The notes beneath the pieces were generated by a model that was not told where the DNA came from, searched no databases, and was given only the letters and a program-made list of their open reading frames with translations. 64,000 nt of DNA, from positions 3,295,645 through 3,359,644 of the forward strand of contig NZ_KZ454936.1 of assembly GCF_002797315.1 (NCBI RefSeq), written 5' to 3'. Position numbers and translations under genes: made by a program. This document shows, in pieces, positions 16,024 through 24,133 of this stretch. The number at the start of each line of letters is the position of its first letter. The stretch's first letter is position 1. Origin of the DNA: Bacillus sp. FJAT-44742 (GTDB lineage Bacteria; Bacillota; Bacilli; Bacillales; Marinococcaceae).

Positions 16024-16329
16024 GTTGTTCCCTCTCCTTTTGGAAGCTGATGTAGGTGCCGCCTGAACTCTCTTGTAGCGTCTACTTATCTCTGCCCTTT
16101 ATTCTCCCCTGTAAAAACCTCTCTTTTCCTAAATTTAAAAAAGGGTGTAAGAAATCCTCCACTTCCGCGTCTTTCTTTTCCTGATTCCTTACGAAGAAGG
16201 TCCTGATAGTGGGTGATTTAGGCGCTCGTGCTTTCAGGGTATACTTCCTCCAGCTTTTCTCCTTAAAACAATAACTCTGGTCAGCTTACTAAAAAAGGAA
16301 CCCTTTTTCAGGTTCCTTTTCAAAACTGC
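16024..16329. other. Gap between the FusB-like gene and ectD
   Basis: 306 bp with no credible gene; only the ectD terminator (16291-16320) is recognisable. Confidence 0.6.
16291..16320 (-). terminator. Terminator of ectD
   Basis: AAAAGGAACC (16293-16302) pairs with GGTTCCTTTT (16311-16320); a T-run follows on the minus strand. Confidence 0.85.
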
Positions 16330-17259
16330 TTATTTCTTTATTCTAGAAGAGATATCTCCACTAATTGGTGTGATCGGCTGCACGTTTTCACGGTTGGCTA
16401 CGAACTCAGGTCGCGGCTCTTTGCCGGAAAACGGCTCCTGAAGCTTATTGGTAATCGAGTTATAGACAAAGAATACATTGCTTCGCGGATAAGGAGAGAT
16501 GTTCCCTGCAGATCCGTGCATCGTGTTGCACTCAAAGAACAACACAGATCCTGCCGGACCGGTTGCACGGTCAATGCGTCCTCCTGCCTGATCCACCAGC
16601 CACTTCATGCTTTCATTATCCGGCACCCCAAGCTCCTGCTTTTGAAGAGAGCTCTTATAGTTTGCATCCGGAGTTTCACCAGGGCAGGAAACAAACCATT
16701 TGTGGGAACCTGGGATCAGCATAAGCGGTCCATTGTATTCATAGTTGTCCGTAAGAACAATTGAGCAGCTGACTGCACGCATGTTCGGCATACCGTCCTC
16801 TACGTGCCATGTTTCAAAGTCAGAGTGCCAGTAGAATTCTTTCCCTTTGAAACCGGGCTTGAAGTTAATACGGGATTGGTTAATGTACACCTGGTCTCCT
16901 AAAAGCTGCTCAGCAACCTTTACAATTCGCTCATTTTTTGAAAGCTCTTGAAAGAAGTTCCCATCTTTATGAGTCTCAAAAACAGAGCGGATTTCATTGC
17001 TTCCAGGTTCCTTGATCACATCGTCAGCATCTCTGCTTTCATTCGCTTTCATCGTACTATCCAGTTCTTTTTTCATGATTTCTACTTCTTCATCATTAAA
17101 CATCTTCTCAAAGAGTAAGTAGCCATTGTTTTCGTAGAAGTCAAGATCCTTATGGTTTAAAGGGCCTTTATCTCTTGATTCTGAATGAATTACTGGATCT
17201 TTTCTTTCAATTATTCGTGTGTTTTCGCCTTTCCTGGATGGATATAAATCTTTTTGCAT
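16330..17259 (-). CDS. ectD: Ectoine hydroxylase
   Basis: Fe(II)/2-oxoglutarate dioxygenase that converts ectoine to 5-hydroxyectoine, an osmo- and heat-protectant. 309 residues. The EctD signature FYWHSDFETWHVEDGMP is present, with iron ligands His and Asp in WHSD and the distal His in CNTMHGSAGNISPYPR; INFKPGFKGKEF and LMLIPGSHKWFVSC are also family blocks. The frame is open to 17289, but homology (MQKDLYPSRKG) and GGAGAG nine bases upstream fix ATG 17259. ectABC is not in the window, so ectD stands alone, as in several Bacilli. Confidence 0.95.
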   Translation of the reverse strand: MQKDLYPSRKGENTRIIERKDPVIHSESRDKGPLNHKDLDFYENNGYLLFEKMFNDEEVEIMKKELDSTMKANESRDADDVIKEPGSNEIRSVFETHKDGNFFQELSKNERIVKVAEQLLGDQVYINQSRINFKPGFKGKEFYWHSDFETWHVEDGMPNMRAVSCSIVLTDNYEYNGPLMLIPGSHKWFVSCPGETPDANYKSSLQKQELGVPDNESMKWLVDQAGGRIDRATGPAGSVLFFECNTMHGSAGNISPYPRSNVFFVYNSITNKLQEPFSGKEPRPEFVANRENVQPITPISGDISSRIKK

Positions 17260-17366
17260 TGCTAAACACTCTCCAATTAAAAGATTCAAATTTTAATGCA
17301 TAAAAAGGGGGTCTTTCGGCCTGCTTATATCTTTTCTGTACCTATTCTCTATGCTAGAATAGAAAT

Positions 17367-17390
17367 CAGGGTCCTCTGACCAGGACCCTG
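17367..17390 (-). terminator. Hairpin downstream of the first KGG gene
   Basis: CAGGGTCCT and AGGACCCTG form a perfect 9-bp stem with a 6-base loop. The minus-strand tail is only moderately T-rich (ATTTCTATTCT), so termination is probable but not strong. Confidence 0.55.
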
Positions 17391-17451
17391 AAAAACTACT
17401 TTGAGAAGAGACAAGTTCATTGGCAGGATCTGCCTATATGAAGCAGAAATC

Positions 17452-17718
17452 TTAGCGATTGTCAGAGTTATTGTTTGAGTTTTCGCCGCCCTTTTGACCG
17501 ATGTCTTGGTAGAACTCCTTGCCATGCTCACGGCTTGTCTTTTCTCCACCTTTTTGACCGATTTCCTCGTAGAACTCTTTATCTTTTTCTCGGCTTGTCG
17601 TTTCCCCGCCTTTTTGGCCTATTTCCTCATAGAATTCCTGGCCGTGCTCGCGACTGGTCTTTTCTCCGCCTTTACGTCCTGCTTCTTCACGACTCATGCG
17701 ATCATTATTACGTGCCAT
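17452..17718 (-). CDS. KGG-repeat general stress protein (GsiB-like), copy A
   Basis: An 88-residue, highly hydrophilic protein made of four ~20-residue units of the form GxKGGExTSREHGxEFYxEIGQ, the KGG/con-10 repeat of B. subtilis GsiB, a sigma-B-dependent hydrophilin-like protein thought to protect against desiccation and osmotic stress. Starts MARNNDRMSREEAG at ATG 17718, nine bases after GAGGAGG. First of four tandem paralogs. No clear own promoter was found. Confidence 0.9.
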   Translation of the reverse strand: MARNNDRMSREEAGRKGGEKTSREHGQEFYEEIGQKGGETTSREKDKEFYEEIGQKGGEKTSREHGKEFYQDIGQKGGENSNNNSDNR

Positions 17719-17804
17719 CTGTACATTCCTCCTCATTTAAATATCAAATGATTTTTCAGTTGCACGAAACAGCTCTTGTTCATAGACTAGTCCTTTAGCA
17801 AGGG

Positions 17805-18206
17805 TTAGCGATTATTGTTGTTAGACCTGCTTTCCCCGCCTTTTTGACCAATATCCTTGTAAAAGTCTTTTCCATGTTCACGGCTTGTTGTTTCGCCGCC
17901 TTTTTGGCCGATCTCCTCATAGAAATCTTTACCATGCTCACGGCTTGTCGTTTCACCGCCTTTTTGGCCGATCTCTTCGTAATGATCCTGACCATGTTCC
18001 TTGCTTGTTGTTTCGCCGCCTTTTTTCCCGATTTCCTGGAAATGCTGTTTGTCATATTTTTCGCTGGTAGTTTTTCCGCCTTTTTCCCCGATTTCTTCAA
18101 AGTGCTCTTGATCGTAGCGCTTGCTTGTTGTTTCGCCGCCTTTACGTCCCGCTTCTTCACGGCTCATGTTATTATTGTTTTTGTTATTGTTTTTGTTTTG
18201 TGCCAT
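17805..18206 (-). CDS. KGG-repeat general stress protein (GsiB-like), copy B
   Basis: 133 residues with an Asn/Lys-rich N-terminus and six KGG units; the unit sequence drifts from KRYDQEHFEEIGEKGG to REHGKDFYEEIGQKGG, the last two units being nearly identical and so probably recently duplicated. Predicted disordered and soluble. ATG 18206 lies nine bases after AAGGAGG. Closest to copy A in repeat type (TSREHG). GsiB itself has a similar number of units. Confidence 0.9.
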   Translation of the reverse strand: MAQNKNNNKNNNNMSREEAGRKGGETTSKRYDQEHFEEIGEKGGKTTSEKYDKQHFQEIGKKGGETTSKEHGQDHYEEIGQKGGETTSREHGKDFYEEIGQKGGETTSREHGKDFYKDIGQKGGESRSNNNNR

Positions 18207-18293
18207 GATAATCATCCTCCTTAAAGGTAATTATTTCAATAAAAGTCGTCCACTCACTTACAACTTTCAAGAATATACAGAGGGGTGTTTATC

Positions 18294-18578
18294 TTATTTA
18301 TCTGAGTTAGAGTTGCTGCTTCCAGAGTTCTTTCCACCCTTTTTGCCAATCTCTTCAAAATGCTCCTGACCGTACTTTTCCTTTACTTTCTCGCCGCCTT
18401 TACGTCCCGCTTCTTCGCGGCTCATGTTACTATCAGAGTTGCTGCTCCCGGAGTTTTCTCCACCCCTTTTACCAATCTCTTCAAAATGCTCCTGACCGTA
18501 CTTTTCCTTTACCTTCTCGCCGCCTTTTTTTCCTGCTTCCTCACGACTCATTTTATTATTGTTATTGTTTTGTGCCAT
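18294..18578 (-). CDS. KGG-repeat stress protein, copy C (two-module form)
   Basis: 94 residues made of two copies of a ~40-residue module, MSREEAGxKGGEKVKEKYG followed by QEHFEEIGKxGGxNSGSSNS, each with a full N-terminal MSREEAG start. This looks like fusion of two single-module genes. Differs from copies A and B in the KVKEKYGQEHFEEIG unit. ATG after AAGGAGGATGATTATC. A sigma-B-like promoter candidate lies at 18613-18637. Confidence 0.88.
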   Translation of the reverse strand: MAQNNNNNKMSREEAGKKGGEKVKEKYGQEHFEEIGKRGGENSGSSNSDSNMSREEAGRKGGEKVKEKYGQEHFEEIGKKGGKNSGSSNSNSDK

Positions 18579-18612
18579 GATAATCATCCTCCTTTGTTTA
18601 TTGTTCACTGTT

Positions 18613-18637
18613 ATACCACTTGAAGTTTCTTCTAAAC
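18613..18637 (-). promoter_or_regulatory. Sigma-B-like promoter of KGG copy C
   Basis: Minus strand GTTTAG (18632-18637), 13-bp spacer, TGGTAT (18613-18618), against consensus GTTTWW-N12-14-GGGWAW. The same -10 also reads as an extended sigma-A box (TGGTATAAC). Confidence 0.5.
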
Positions 18638-18671
18638 TTCTTATTTAGAAATGAGGGATAAAGTTTCTTTC

Positions 18672-18962
18672 TTATTTCTCGGAATCTGAGCTTTGGCTTC
18701 CGGAGTTCTTTCCACCCTTTTTGCCAATCTCTTCAAAATGCTCTTGACCGTACTTTTCCTTTACTTTCTCGCCGCCTTTTTTTCCTGCTTCTTCACGGCT
18801 CATGTTACTATCAGAGTTGCTGCTTCCGGAGTTTTCTCCACCCCTTTTACCAATCTCTTCAAAGTGCTCCTGACCGTACTTTTCCTTTACCTTCTCGCCG
18901 CCTTTTTTTCCTGCTTCCTCACGACTCATTTTATTATTGTTATTGTTTTTGTTTTGTGCCAT
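18672..18962 (-). CDS. KGG-repeat stress protein, copy D (two-module form)
   Basis: 96 residues, nearly identical to copy C: the same duplicated MSREEAGKKGGEKVKEKYG module, differing mainly in the C-terminal tail (NSGSQSSDSEK). C and D arose by a recent gene duplication. First gene of the tandem cluster in the direction of transcription and preceded by the best sigma-B-like promoter. ATG 18962 follows AAGGAGG. Confidence 0.88.
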   Translation of the reverse strand: MAQNKNNNNNKMSREEAGKKGGEKVKEKYGQEHFEEIGKRGGENSGSSNSDSNMSREEAGKKGGEKVKEKYGQEHFEEIGKKGGKNSGSQSSDSEK

Positions 18963-19626
18963 GGTAATCATCCTCCTTGATTTTTTCATTTCCACTACAA
19001 TGTTTTATATTCCTATTTTTGTAATTGCATAAACACTCTTTTTCTAAGCCCTCTGACATTCATTACTAATGACTTATTTTGTTGTTGATAGCTGTTTATC
19101 CGTTGAGAATACTTCTTAAACATTTACAATTAAATTCAAACTCATAAATGAAACAAGCTGTAAACAGAAATCCACCAGTGGGTACCTTTTCGCCTGGTTA
19201 TTGTTAATTTTCCCTTAAAGTTTAAAAGGGCAGGATGTTGCCTGGTTTTAATAATGCTTGTCAATCAAGCCACTTCATTTCTGCTACCACCCACTTTGTG
19301 CAAGATCCTCTTTAACAAAATGCTTATCCTGGCTTCTCTTCTCCATACCTTACTTAAAACACCCTTCCCCCATGCCATCAACGTTGGCATGCTACCGGAA
19401 ACGCCACATGCATAAATAAATTCTCCACCGTTTCACTGATTCCAAGGGATTTGACTATTATTCCGGCCAAAACAAAGGTTTGCTCTTCCTGTAATTTTTC
19501 GGTATCAATAGCCTTTTACACTTTATAGAAGAAAAAGATACTGAAATTTTAAAATTTAGTATTAAAAGTGTTTTTCTTGTTCATATTAATAGATATTAAG
19601 ATTACTAGGAGAAGGGAGATATTTGC
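18963..19626. other. 664-bp region without a gene upstream of the KGG cluster
   Basis: No coding region is convincing. It holds the sigma-B-like promoter at 19009-19034 and a perfect hairpin CATGCCA/TGGCATG (19371-19391, 7-base loop) of unknown role. The right part supplies the leader of the RsfA-type gene. Confidence 0.6.
19009..19034 (-). promoter_or_regulatory. Sigma-B-like promoter of KGG copy D
   Basis: Minus strand GTTTAT (19029-19034), 14-bp spacer, AGGAAT (19009-19014); 11 of 12 positions fit GTTTWW-N12-14-GGGWAW. It agrees with the known sigma-B control of gsiB. Confidence 0.65.
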
Positions 19627-20136
19627 ATGAATAAGCGACGTGATGCCTGGACAGAGGAACAAGATCAACTGCTGACGGATACTGTTCTTGCGCATATAAA
19701 AAAGGGAAGCACCCAGTTAAAGGCTTTTGAGGAAGTGGGAGACGAGTTAAACCGATCATCTTCCGCTTGCGGGTTTCGCTGGAATGCGATTTTACGGGAC
19801 AAAAATAAAAAACAAATTGAATTAGCTAAGAAAGAAAGGAAAATGAGAACCGAAGACAAAAGGAAAGAGTCTGCAGCCCCTCCTGAAACGGGAACTGCTT
19901 CTACTATCACTATTCCTGATATCATATCTTATTTGGAAGAAATATCCTCGTCTGTCAACGGACTCTCTCAAGAAAAATTTGAAGAGCTCATCACACAGCG
20001 AAATGAACTTCAGCTTGAAAATAAAAAGCTTCATGCAATTATTGCCGACTTAAAGGAAGAATATGAAGCGGTGTACAAAGATTACAAAACATTAATGGAA
20101 TTAATGGATCGTGCCAGAAAAAGAGATGCCGGCTGA
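19627..20136 (+). CDS. RsfA-family prespore-type transcription factor
   Basis: A 169-residue Myb/SANT-like DNA-binding protein: [51 protein letters not shown] is the RsfA/YlbO N-terminal domain, followed by a basic linker and a coiled coil (about 105-165). In B. subtilis RsfA fine-tunes sigma-F-dependent genes in the prespore. RsfA (ywfN) is near ywfO there; here it is 19 kb away, and it could equally be the YlbO paralog. GGAGAAGGGAG precedes the ATG. Confidence 0.82.
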   Translation: MNKRRDAWTEEQDQLLTDTVLAHIKKGSTQLKAFEEVGDELNRSSSACGFRWNAILRDKNKKQIELAKKERKMRTEDKRKESAAPPETGTASTITIPDIISYLEEISSSVNGLSQEKFEELITQRNELQLENKKLHAIIADLKEEYEAVYKDYKTLMELMDRARKRDAG

Positions 20137-20170
20137 TCCTTTCCTTTCTTTCATACAAGGGAGTTCACAT

Positions 20171-20198
20171 AAAAAACACCGGGTCTTCTCCCGGTGTT
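20171..20198 (-). terminator. Terminator between the rsfA-like gene and the small ORF
   Basis: AACACCGGG (20175-20183) pairs with CCCGGTGTT (20190-20198); the minus strand continues in six T. Confidence 0.85.
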
Positions 20199-20216
20199 CC
20201 GCATGATTGCCTGCAC

Positions 20217-20399
20217 TTATTCCACTTTTGAATATCCAAAGGGCTCTACTTTTGCGTAGTTCTCTTCATCAATCACCCAGTATCTTTCATCGTTATCTTC
20301 CACTACAACTTCTTTATCCTTTGAAACATTAAGAGCTTCATTTTTCTCTTCAAATTTTTGAGCGGGAATTTGTAAATTATCAATGACAATATAAGCCAA
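20217..20399 (-). CDS. Small acidic protein of unknown function
   Basis: About 60 residues, MAYIVIDNLQIPAQ..., with an acidic centre (VVVEDNDERYWVIDEENYAK). I do not recognise the family. The start is uncertain: ATG 20405 is only two bases from GGAGG, while TTG 20399 is eight bases from it and is chosen. It has its own strong ribosome site and terminator, which support it being real. It lies downstream of the GlnR-like gene. Confidence 0.55.
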   Translation of the reverse strand: MAYIVIDNLQIPAQKFEEKNEALNVSKDKEVVVEDNDERYWVIDEENYAKVEPFGYSKVE

Positions 20400-20451
20400 T
20401 GACATCACCTCCATCCTCCACTTTCCCTTTGAATGGAAATGTTAAACAGCT

Positions 20452-20793
20452 CTATTTTAATCCTTTTTTCATTTGCCACTGTTCTAATAAATGTTCTATT
20501 TCTTCTTTTTTTACTATTTTTTTACGGGGAGAGGCTTTATCAGGAGCAGTTTGCCTTGCTTCTAATATAGCTTTAATCCCTGCAATATTTAATCCTTTAT
20601 CAATCAAACTCTTGATCTCTGCACAATGATCTATGTCCTCAAGTGAAAAGAGACGTTGGTTTCCCCGATTTCTTACCGGTTTAATTAAACCCTGCTCCTC
20701 ATAATACCTAATTTGCCTGGCAGTCAATGAAGTAATCTCCTGGACCACACTGATGGGAAAAAAAGCGGTTTCACGCGGTATATGGTCACTCAC
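20452..20793 (-). CDS. GlnR/TnrA-like MerR-family nitrogen regulator
   Basis: A 113-residue MerR-type regulator. The helix-turn-helix ITSLTARQIRYYEEQGLIKPVRNRGNQRLFSLEDID and the KSLIDKGLNIAGIKAIL helix match GlnR better than TnrA; the N-terminus (MSDHIPRETAFFPIS) also resembles GlnR. ATG 20799 is one base from AGGAGG, so GTG 20793, seven bases away, is taken. The basic C-terminal tail corresponds to the region that senses glutamine synthetase. No glnA follows, unlike the usual glnRA operon; amtB with GlnR/TnrA boxes is three genes away. Could be a second GlnR paralog. Confidence 0.8.
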   Translation of the reverse strand: MSDHIPRETAFFPISVVQEITSLTARQIRYYEEQGLIKPVRNRGNQRLFSLEDIDHCAEIKSLIDKGLNIAGIKAILEARQTAPDKASPRKKIVKKEEIEHLLEQWQMKKGLK

Positions 20794-20871
20794 ATCCATT
20801 CCTCCTTTTCAGTCAGGTGTTTATTAACTCTTTTTCGCGCCGTTCTTAAGACTTTATAAATAGGAGTCCTC

Positions 20872-21582
20872 TCAGCTATTCAGGAAAGCATAGATTTCTT
20901 GAAGTGTTTGATACCCTTTCCTCTCTACGATCTCCACCATGCATTTCCACAGTTCAGCAGTTATTAAAGCATCCTCCAGAGCATGATGTCGTTTTTCTAT
21001 TGGAATCCCATAATGGTTACAGCAATCATCTAACGTTTTTAACGGAACATCCGGGGCAGCAATTTTCAGCAAAAAAGATGTATCTAACAAGCGGTGACGA
21101 AATTGAGAACCAAGAACCTGGTATGTAGCATGCTGTAAAAATTTTCTTTCGTGGCTGGCGTGGTGGGCTACAAGCACATCTGTCCCCGCAAATCGGTAAA
21201 AGCTGTTTAACGCACGAGCAAGAGAAGGGGCCATTTCCAATTCGTCCTTCCGTAAGCCTGTTAATTCAGATATTTCTTCAGAAAGAGCCTGAGGAGCATT
21301 GACCAAGGAATAAAAGACATTTTCATTTTGAACCTTCCCTTCCTTAATTTTCACCCCTCCTATAGAAAGGATTTGATCCCCTCTATCCGGAAAAAAACCA
21401 CTCGTTTCTAAATCTAACACTGTTACTTGCAAGTCTTTTAACTGACGTGTTAATGGCTGTTCTTTTTTCAAATCTTTTTGCAATTGGCGGATAAAAGAGA
21501 GCTGCTGCGGGGTGCTTTGTTCAAAAATAGCGCCTGGGTCCTGACTGCCTAGTTTTGATACTTGCCGCATCCACTGAAACAT
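20872..21582 (-). CDS. DnaQ-like DEDDh 3'-5' exonuclease
   Basis: A 236-residue exonuclease of the DNA polymerase III epsilon type. Exo motifs are visible: VLDLETSGFFPDRGDQI (Exo I, D and E), VAHHASHERKFL (Exo II) and HHALEDALITAELW (Exo III, H and D). A ~55-residue N-terminal extension precedes the domain. AGGTGA lies five bases before ATG 21582, inside the end of the nucleotidyltransferase gene, so the two are translationally coupled. Likely cleaves nucleic acid or a nucleotidyl product; the target is unknown. Confidence 0.82.
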   Translation of the reverse strand: MFQWMRQVSKLGSQDPGAIFEQSTPQQLSFIRQLQKDLKKEQPLTRQLKDLQVTVLDLETSGFFPDRGDQILSIGGVKIKEGKVQNENVFYSLVNAPQALSEEISELTGLRKDELEMAPSLARALNSFYRFAGTDVLVAHHASHERKFLQHATYQVLGSQFRHRLLDTSFLLKIAAPDVPLKTLDDCCNHYGIPIEKRHHALEDALITAELWKCMVEIVERKGYQTLQEIYAFLNS

Positions 21583-21587
21583 ACCCA

Positions 21588-22604
21588 TCACCTTTCACCC
21601 GCTTCCATGTTCCTCTTTGCTTCTGTTAACATCTCTTTCCCTTCTTTTATCCATAATTTAAGTTGTTGCTTTTGACCTTTTGGCAAGGAGCGTACTGGAA
21701 TATAATGAACATCGTCATAGTGGTGGTGTTTTTCTGAAAAGGATGCTCTCAGTTCTAACAATTGTGAAAAACTCTTTTCCTTCCCCTGAAGAAATGGGTA
21801 TTTTTCTTTTAAGAGGGCTAGTCTTCTTAGGGTAGAGGGTTCTTCTATTCCTTCTTTTAAGGCAAGCATCCTTGCAGCATGCACATAAGGGAACAAAGCA
21901 GCTTCTTTGACATTAAAAAACCCGGTGTATGGTCCTTTTTCTTCCGTGAGAACCTGGCCAAATATTCCGATGCCTTTGTGAAGAACAGAAGTGTTTTCAC
22001 CTATCCTCTTTCTCAGTTCCGACTCCTGCTTTACCCGCTCTAGTAAATGCTTTTTCACTTCCGAAAGAAGACTTTCCTTTCCTGCAATAGTTCTTGCATC
22101 ACTAAAGGTAATTAAATACCTTAAAGTTTCCCACTCATTTGCTTGAATCCAGGTATCCAACTGCTCTTTCCATTCTATTGCTCCATGACACCATCTTGGA
22201 TTAGAAGCCATGACATTCCCATCACAACGTGGGTATCCTACTGCCGCTAAGCCTTCACGAATCTCCTCTCCTAGCTTAAGAAAGTACTCCTGGTATCTTT
22301 TATCCTCACCTTGGAAAACGATTCCATGATCCTGATCACTAAATGTAGACTGCTCTAGTCTGCCCCCACTGCCCATTACAAAGAAAGCAAAATGAGCAGG
22401 GGCTTTTCCCCGCTCACTTTTAACCTTTTCTATAGCTAACAAAACGGTTTCTGCAACCCATACATCGTGAGCCTTATTAAGAAGCTCATGGTTTCCCGTC
22501 ACTTCTTTTGTCTCTTTCTCTCTCTTTTGTTTTATTTGTTCATAGGTGGTGAAAGAAGGCTGAGGAAGAAAGGATTCTTCCTCAGAATATATTATTTTTT
22601 CCAT
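21588..22604 (-). CDS. DUF294-type nucleotidyltransferase (GlnD-like fold)
   Basis: A 338-residue cytoplasmic protein. The polymerase-beta/GlnD-like active site reads VMGSGGRLEQSTFSDQDHGIVF (GS, then DxD near residues 108-128), followed by the helical DUF294 C-terminal domain. CBS domains found in many relatives are absent. It begins one base after the amtB stop, with GGGAG inside amtB, so expression is tied to ammonium transport. By analogy to GlnD it might modify a nitrogen-signalling protein, but this is inference; no PII gene is present in the window. Confidence 0.78.
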   Translation of the reverse strand: MEKIIYSEEESFLPQPSFTTYEQIKQKREKETKEVTGNHELLNKAHDVWVAETVLLAIEKVKSERGKAPAHFAFFVMGSGGRLEQSTFSDQDHGIVFQGEDKRYQEYFLKLGEEIREGLAAVGYPRCDGNVMASNPRWCHGAIEWKEQLDTWIQANEWETLRYLITFSDARTIAGKESLLSEVKKHLLERVKQESELRKRIGENTSVLHKGIGIFGQVLTEEKGPYTGFFNVKEAALFPYVHAARMLALKEGIEEPSTLRRLALLKEKYPFLQGKEKSFSQLLELRASFSEKHHHYDDVHYIPVRSLPKGQKQQLKLWIKEGKEMLTEAKRNMEAGER

Positions 22605-22605
22605 G

Positions 22606-23901
22606 TCAGGCTCCCGTATTGGAAGAGTTGAATGCAGTAGTATTAGTGTTTGTCGGCTGGAATGATTCTGGATAACCATATCCGCCGTGTTCACTGATAT
22701 CAAGACCCATGATTTCCTCTTCTTCAGAAACTCTGAGTCCGCCTGTAAGGCCGCGAGTGATAAGAAGCAGGATATAGGAAGCTACAAAAGCGAACACCCC
22801 GCAGGCTAGAACACTGATCGCCTGAACTCCAAGCTGTGTCAGCCCTCCGCCATAGAATAAACCGGCATTTCCTCCATTCATTTCAGCAAGTGCCGGGGTA
22901 GCAAAGAAACCGGTTGAAAGTGTACCCCAAATCCCTGCAATCCCATGTACGGATAAGGCAAAGATCGGGTCATCGATACCTAATTTCTCCATAAGTTTCA
23001 TGCTGTAGAATACAAGAACCCCTGCAATTAAACCAATAACAAGTGCAGCCCACGGATCGACAAACGCACACGATGCTGTAATAGCTACTAAGCCTGCTAA
23101 TGCACCGTTCAGCATTGTAGGTACATCCGGCTTGCCAATGGCAATCCACGCAATAATCATTGCAGCTACAGCACCAGCAGCGGCACCTAGTTGAGTGTTA
23201 AGAGCAACAAAGCCAAAGAATGCATCATCCACACCTAATGTACTTCCAGCATTGAAACCAAACCAGCCTACCCATAAGAGAAGCACACCTAATGCGGTAA
23301 ACACCTGGTTGTGTCCTGCTAGTTCGTTAGCAGAGCCATCTTTGTTAAATTTCCCAATACGAGGCTTAAGTAAAATTGTTGCTGCCAAGGCCCCCATTGC
23401 TCCTGTTAAATGGACAACTGTTGAACCGGCAAAGTCCTGCTTGCCAAGTCCTCCGATCCAGCCGTCTCCCCAAATCCAGTGAGCAACTACCGGGTATACT
23501 AACGCGGAAAATAGAACGGCGAATATGATATAAACGGAAAGCTTTGCTCTTTCAGCAAATCCCCCGAATGCAATTGTAAGAGCAATTGCCGCAAATGCTA
23601 ATTGGAAGATAAAATCTACTGATCCTGCTAAACCATCAAATACTGTTGTAAAATCACCAAAGAAGAAATCAGATGTTCCAATAAATCCTCCGGCACTCGT
23701 GCCGTAAATTAGTCCATACCCCACAGCCCAAAAAATGATTGAGGCTATTCCCAGAGTAAAAATTGTTTTACCGGCAATATGACCGGCATTTTTCATTCGA
23801 GTAGATCCTGCTTCAAGAAGAATAAATCCACCTTGCATTAAAATAACGAGAATAAATGCAATCAAAATCCACAAATTATTCATTAAAAATACTGGATCCA
23901 T
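22606..23901 (-). CDS. amtB: Ammonium transporter AmtB/NrgA
   Basis: A 431-residue eleven-helix ammonium channel. Family blocks include GFAERAKLSVYIIF, DFAGSTVVHLTGAMGALAA (twin-His region), GWFGFNAGSTLG and the second pore histidine in DDPIFALSVHGIAGIWGTLS. The C-terminal tail ends GYPESFQP plus an Asn/Thr/Ser-rich extension. Two GlnR/TnrA-type boxes lie 32-115 bp upstream. In B. subtilis nrgA is followed by the PII gene nrgB; here a nucleotidyltransferase takes that place. Confidence 0.94.
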   Translation of the reverse strand: MDPVFLMNNLWILIAFILVILMQGGFILLEAGSTRMKNAGHIAGKTIFTLGIASIIFWAVGYGLIYGTSAGGFIGTSDFFFGDFTTVFDGLAGSVDFIFQLAFAAIALTIAFGGFAERAKLSVYIIFAVLFSALVYPVVAHWIWGDGWIGGLGKQDFAGSTVVHLTGAMGALAATILLKPRIGKFNKDGSANELAGHNQVFTALGVLLLWVGWFGFNAGSTLGVDDAFFGFVALNTQLGAAAGAVAAMIIAWIAIGKPDVPTMLNGALAGLVAITASCAFVDPWAALVIGLIAGVLVFYSMKLMEKLGIDDPIFALSVHGIAGIWGTLSTGFFATPALAEMNGGNAGLFYGGGLTQLGVQAISVLACGVFAFVASYILLLITRGLTGGLRVSEEEEIMGLDISEHGGYGYPESFQPTNTNTTAFNSSNTGA

Positions 23902-23932
23902 CTTTTTTCCCCCTTCTCCTAATCAGAGTTGA

Positions 23933-23949
23933 CGTTAACTTAGTTAACA
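23933..23949 (-). promoter_or_regulatory. GlnR/TnrA box 1 upstream of amtB
   Basis: Minus strand TGTTA-ACTAAGT-TAACG matches TGTNA-N7-TNACA with one mismatch at the last base. It starts 32 bp before the amtB ATG. Confidence 0.7.
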
Positions 23950-23999
23950 TCTTTCGTTAATCCTTATTTTACTCTTTTACACGTAGTAATCTACATTTG

Positions 24000-24016
24000 C
24001 GTAAGATAATCTAACA
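24000..24016 (-). promoter_or_regulatory. GlnR/TnrA box 2 upstream of amtB
   Basis: Minus strand TGTTA-GATTATC-TTACG, again one mismatch from TGTNA-N7-TNACA. The two boxes are 67 bp apart centre to centre, about six helical turns. Confidence 0.75.
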
Positions 24017-24133
24017 CAATATCTTCAATGAATTTTCATCCTATTTGATTATTCTAAATTTTAAAAATCCATAGTTTAAGTTCATTTTGACAATGGTAGA
24101 GAATACTAAGGATTTTTAAAGGGGGAGATCATC

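Noticed and set aside
17452-18962. Regularly spaced repeats that could suggest a CRISPR array or other tandem DNA
   Set aside because: The periodicity is codon-based and encodes KGG protein repeats in four separate genes with ribosome sites; there are no unique spacers and no cas genes.
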